Source of the DNA: Cryomorphaceae bacterium | Lineage (GTDB): Bacteria > Bacteroidota > Bacteroidia > Flavobacteriales > Schleiferiaceae | Reading direction: 5' to 3' | Assembly: GCA_022565745.1 (NCBI GenBank) | Contig: JAIUMB010000133.1 | Location: 1 to 6,141, forward strand | DNA: 6,141 nucleotides | In this document: in pieces, positions 5,765 to 6,141 of the stretch | Numbering within the stretch: the first letter of the stretch is position 1 | How the letters are laid out: each line of letters begins with the position of its first letter | The notes under the pieces: model-generated | Databases searched by the model: none | The model's input: only the letters and a program-made list of their open reading frames with translations | Told to the model about the DNA's origin: nothing | Translations under genes and position numbers: made by a program

Positions 5765-5871
5765 CGCTTCGCGCAGGGGTTGCTGTCGCAAGCACGGGAT
5801 GCTGGCGCATGCATGGAGTACTGCGTACGCATGGGCTGCTATGCAGGCATGGGGCGCTGCGCGCGCATGGG
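5765..5871. repeat. Tandem array of six short hairpins with covarying stems
   Basis: The array starts at the base after the cysN stop codon. The hairpins are CGC-TTC-GCG (5765-5773), TTGC-TGTC-GCAA (5780-5791), ATGC-TGGC-GCAT (5799-5810), GTAC-TGC-GTAC (5818-5828), CTGC-TAT-GCAG (5836-5846) and GCGC-TGC-GCGC (5854-5864). Each is followed by a near-constant 7-mer: CAGGGG (6 nt, preceded by the shared G), GCACGGG, GCATGGA, then GCATGGG three times. The five 4-bp stems all differ in sequence yet pair perfectly, always with a C-G closing pair and a loop starting with T. Position suggests an effect on the 3' end of the cys transcript (termination, RNA stability), but no T-tract follows. A single-strand DNA or protein recognition role is equally possible. 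No family is recognised. Confidence 0.85.
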
Positions 5872-5926
5872 TTTGCGGATGAATGTACACCCCAATATTT
5901 AATTTGTTAAAGCCTTAGGCTTGTAT
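5871..5926. repeat. Half-repeat A, extra copy
   Basis: GTTTGCGGATG, CAATATTT, TTTGTTAAAG and CCTTAGGCTTGTAT align in order with part A of the long repeats at 62-120 and 5952-6009. It contains the perfect hairpin AAGCC-TTA-GGCTT at 5910-5922. Part B is missing. Its start coincides with the final base of the last 7-mer spacer of the hairpin array, so array and repeat are fused without a gap. Confidence 0.8.
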
Positions 5927-5932
5927 CATCTG

Positions 5933-5952
5933 TTTGGAGGTTTGGAGGTTTG
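5933..5952. repeat. G-rich 8-bp tandem repeat TTTGGAGG
   Basis: Two and a half units of TTTGGAGG lie between the half-repeat and the full repeat. They occupy the same relative place as the G-rich heptads at 36-63 in copy 1, but with a different sequence. Confidence 0.75.
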
Positions 5953-5990
5953 TTTTGCGGATGGATATACACGCCAATATTCGATTTGTT

Positions 5991-6008
5991 AAAGCCTTAG
6001 GCTTTTAT
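5991..6008 (+). terminator. Weak terminator-like hairpin within repeat copy 2
   Basis: AAAGCC (5991-5996), loop TTA, GGCTTT (6000-6005), followed by TAT. It is a 6-bp stem with a short T-rich tail and only three G-C pairs, so termination is possible but not convincing. The equivalent stem in copy 1 is interrupted by an A-A mismatch (104 with 114). Confidence 0.25.
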
Positions 6009-6027
6009 AGAAAACGAAAAGGCCTGT

Positions 6028-6125
6028 ATTATTAGCACATTGCAAAGTTTGAGTGCCGTAGGCACGACTCAAATAATTGCTCCGTGCTTTAGCGCGGAGA
6101 TCCAATGCGAAGACTTATTAATAAT
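6028..6125. other. Structured core of the repeat, copy 2
   Basis: The fold is the same as at 139-237: outer helix ATTATTA (6028-6034) with TAATAAT (6119-6125), the TTTGAGT...ACTCAAA hairpin, and the 8-bp hairpin CTCCGTGC-TTTA-GCGCGGAG at 6080-6099. The A-to-C change at 6103 lets the inner helix grow to CATTG with CAATG, one pair longer than in copy 1. The fold is therefore kept or slightly improved. Confidence 0.6.
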
Positions 6126-6141
6126 GATTTTCATATTCGCC

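Larger units (their letters stand above)
5952..6141. repeat. Long direct repeat, copy 2 (reaches the window end)
   Basis: Same orientation as copy 1 at 62-253 and roughly 90% identical; bases 6027-6102 are identical to 138-213. The match is still good at the last base, so the repeat may continue outside the window. Together the two copies flank the whole sulfate operon, about 5.9 kb apart, and could recombine to delete or duplicate it. Confidence 0.85.

Noticed and set aside
5765..5871. CRISPR or integron attC array reading of the hairpin units
   Set aside because: The units are only 15-19 bp, the 7-nt constant part is too short for a CRISPR repeat, and no integron core-site sequences, cassettes or integrase are present.
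5811..5880. Plus-strand hexapeptide repeat of the form MGxCAx after cysN
   Set aside because: Three 18-bp units do stay in frame, but the two upstream units are 19 bp and there is no plausible start signal. Conservation is in the hairpin pairing, not in the codons.
5678..5890. Minus-strand open frame of 70 residues with a His/Ala/Cys repeat pattern over the hairpin array
   Set aside because: It overlaps the end of cysN, and its repetitive peptide is simply the translation of the 18-19-bp hairpin array. Unit lengths of both 19 and 18 break any fixed reading frame along the array.

Overview
The window most likely comes from a member of the Bacteroidota, probably a flavobacterium-like organism of moderate GC content. 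Four things point there: the protein-level character of the cys genes (single-domain CysN without a fused kinase, CysD with an SGGKDS PP-loop), the lack of Shine-Dalgarno sequences with A-rich leaders instead, a very good TAnnTTTG-type -7 promoter box, and a 23S-rRNA-IVP-type four-helix-bundle gene. The genus cannot be fixed from the sequence alone.

The centre (420-5764) is a single plus-strand sulfate uptake and activation operon. It runs: an SLC13-family permease with two RCK_C (TrkA-C) domains, cysC (APS kinase), cysD (ATP sulfurylase small subunit), a four-helix-bundle protein with its own promoter, and cysN (ATP sulfurylase GTPase subunit). The permease would import sulfate, CysD/CysN would make APS, and CysC would phosphorylate it to PAPS. 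No PAPS reductase, sulfite reductase or sulfotransferase is in the window, so it is open whether PAPS feeds cysteine synthesis or sulfation of polymers. The permease and cysC overlap by 11 nt. The cysC/cysD, cysD/four-helix and four-helix/cysN junctions are all occupied by 7-bp tandem repeats (heptads). Heptads of opposite orientation bracket the four-helix gene, which splits the normally adjacent cysD and cysN.

The flanks (1-419 and 5765-6141) hold no convincing gene but are rich in structure. A direct repeat of about 190 bp, roughly 90% identical with a 76-bp identical core, lies on both sides of the operon (62-253 and 5952-6141). Its core can fold into a closing helix plus two adjacent hairpins. 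Half-copies of its first part occur at 1-13 and 5871-5926. In the left copy, G-rich and C-rich heptads flank the element as inverted arms (36-63 and 283-310). Directly after the cysN stop codon lies an array of six short hairpins spaced every 15-19 bp. Five have perfect 4-bp stems that differ in sequence from unit to unit while pairing is kept, separated by a constant 7-mer close to GCATGGG. This covarying hairpin array, the structured repeats around the operon and the inverted heptads around the four-helix gene are the most unusual content. I cannot tell from sequence alone whether they are RNA signals, mobile-element debris or recombination substrates.
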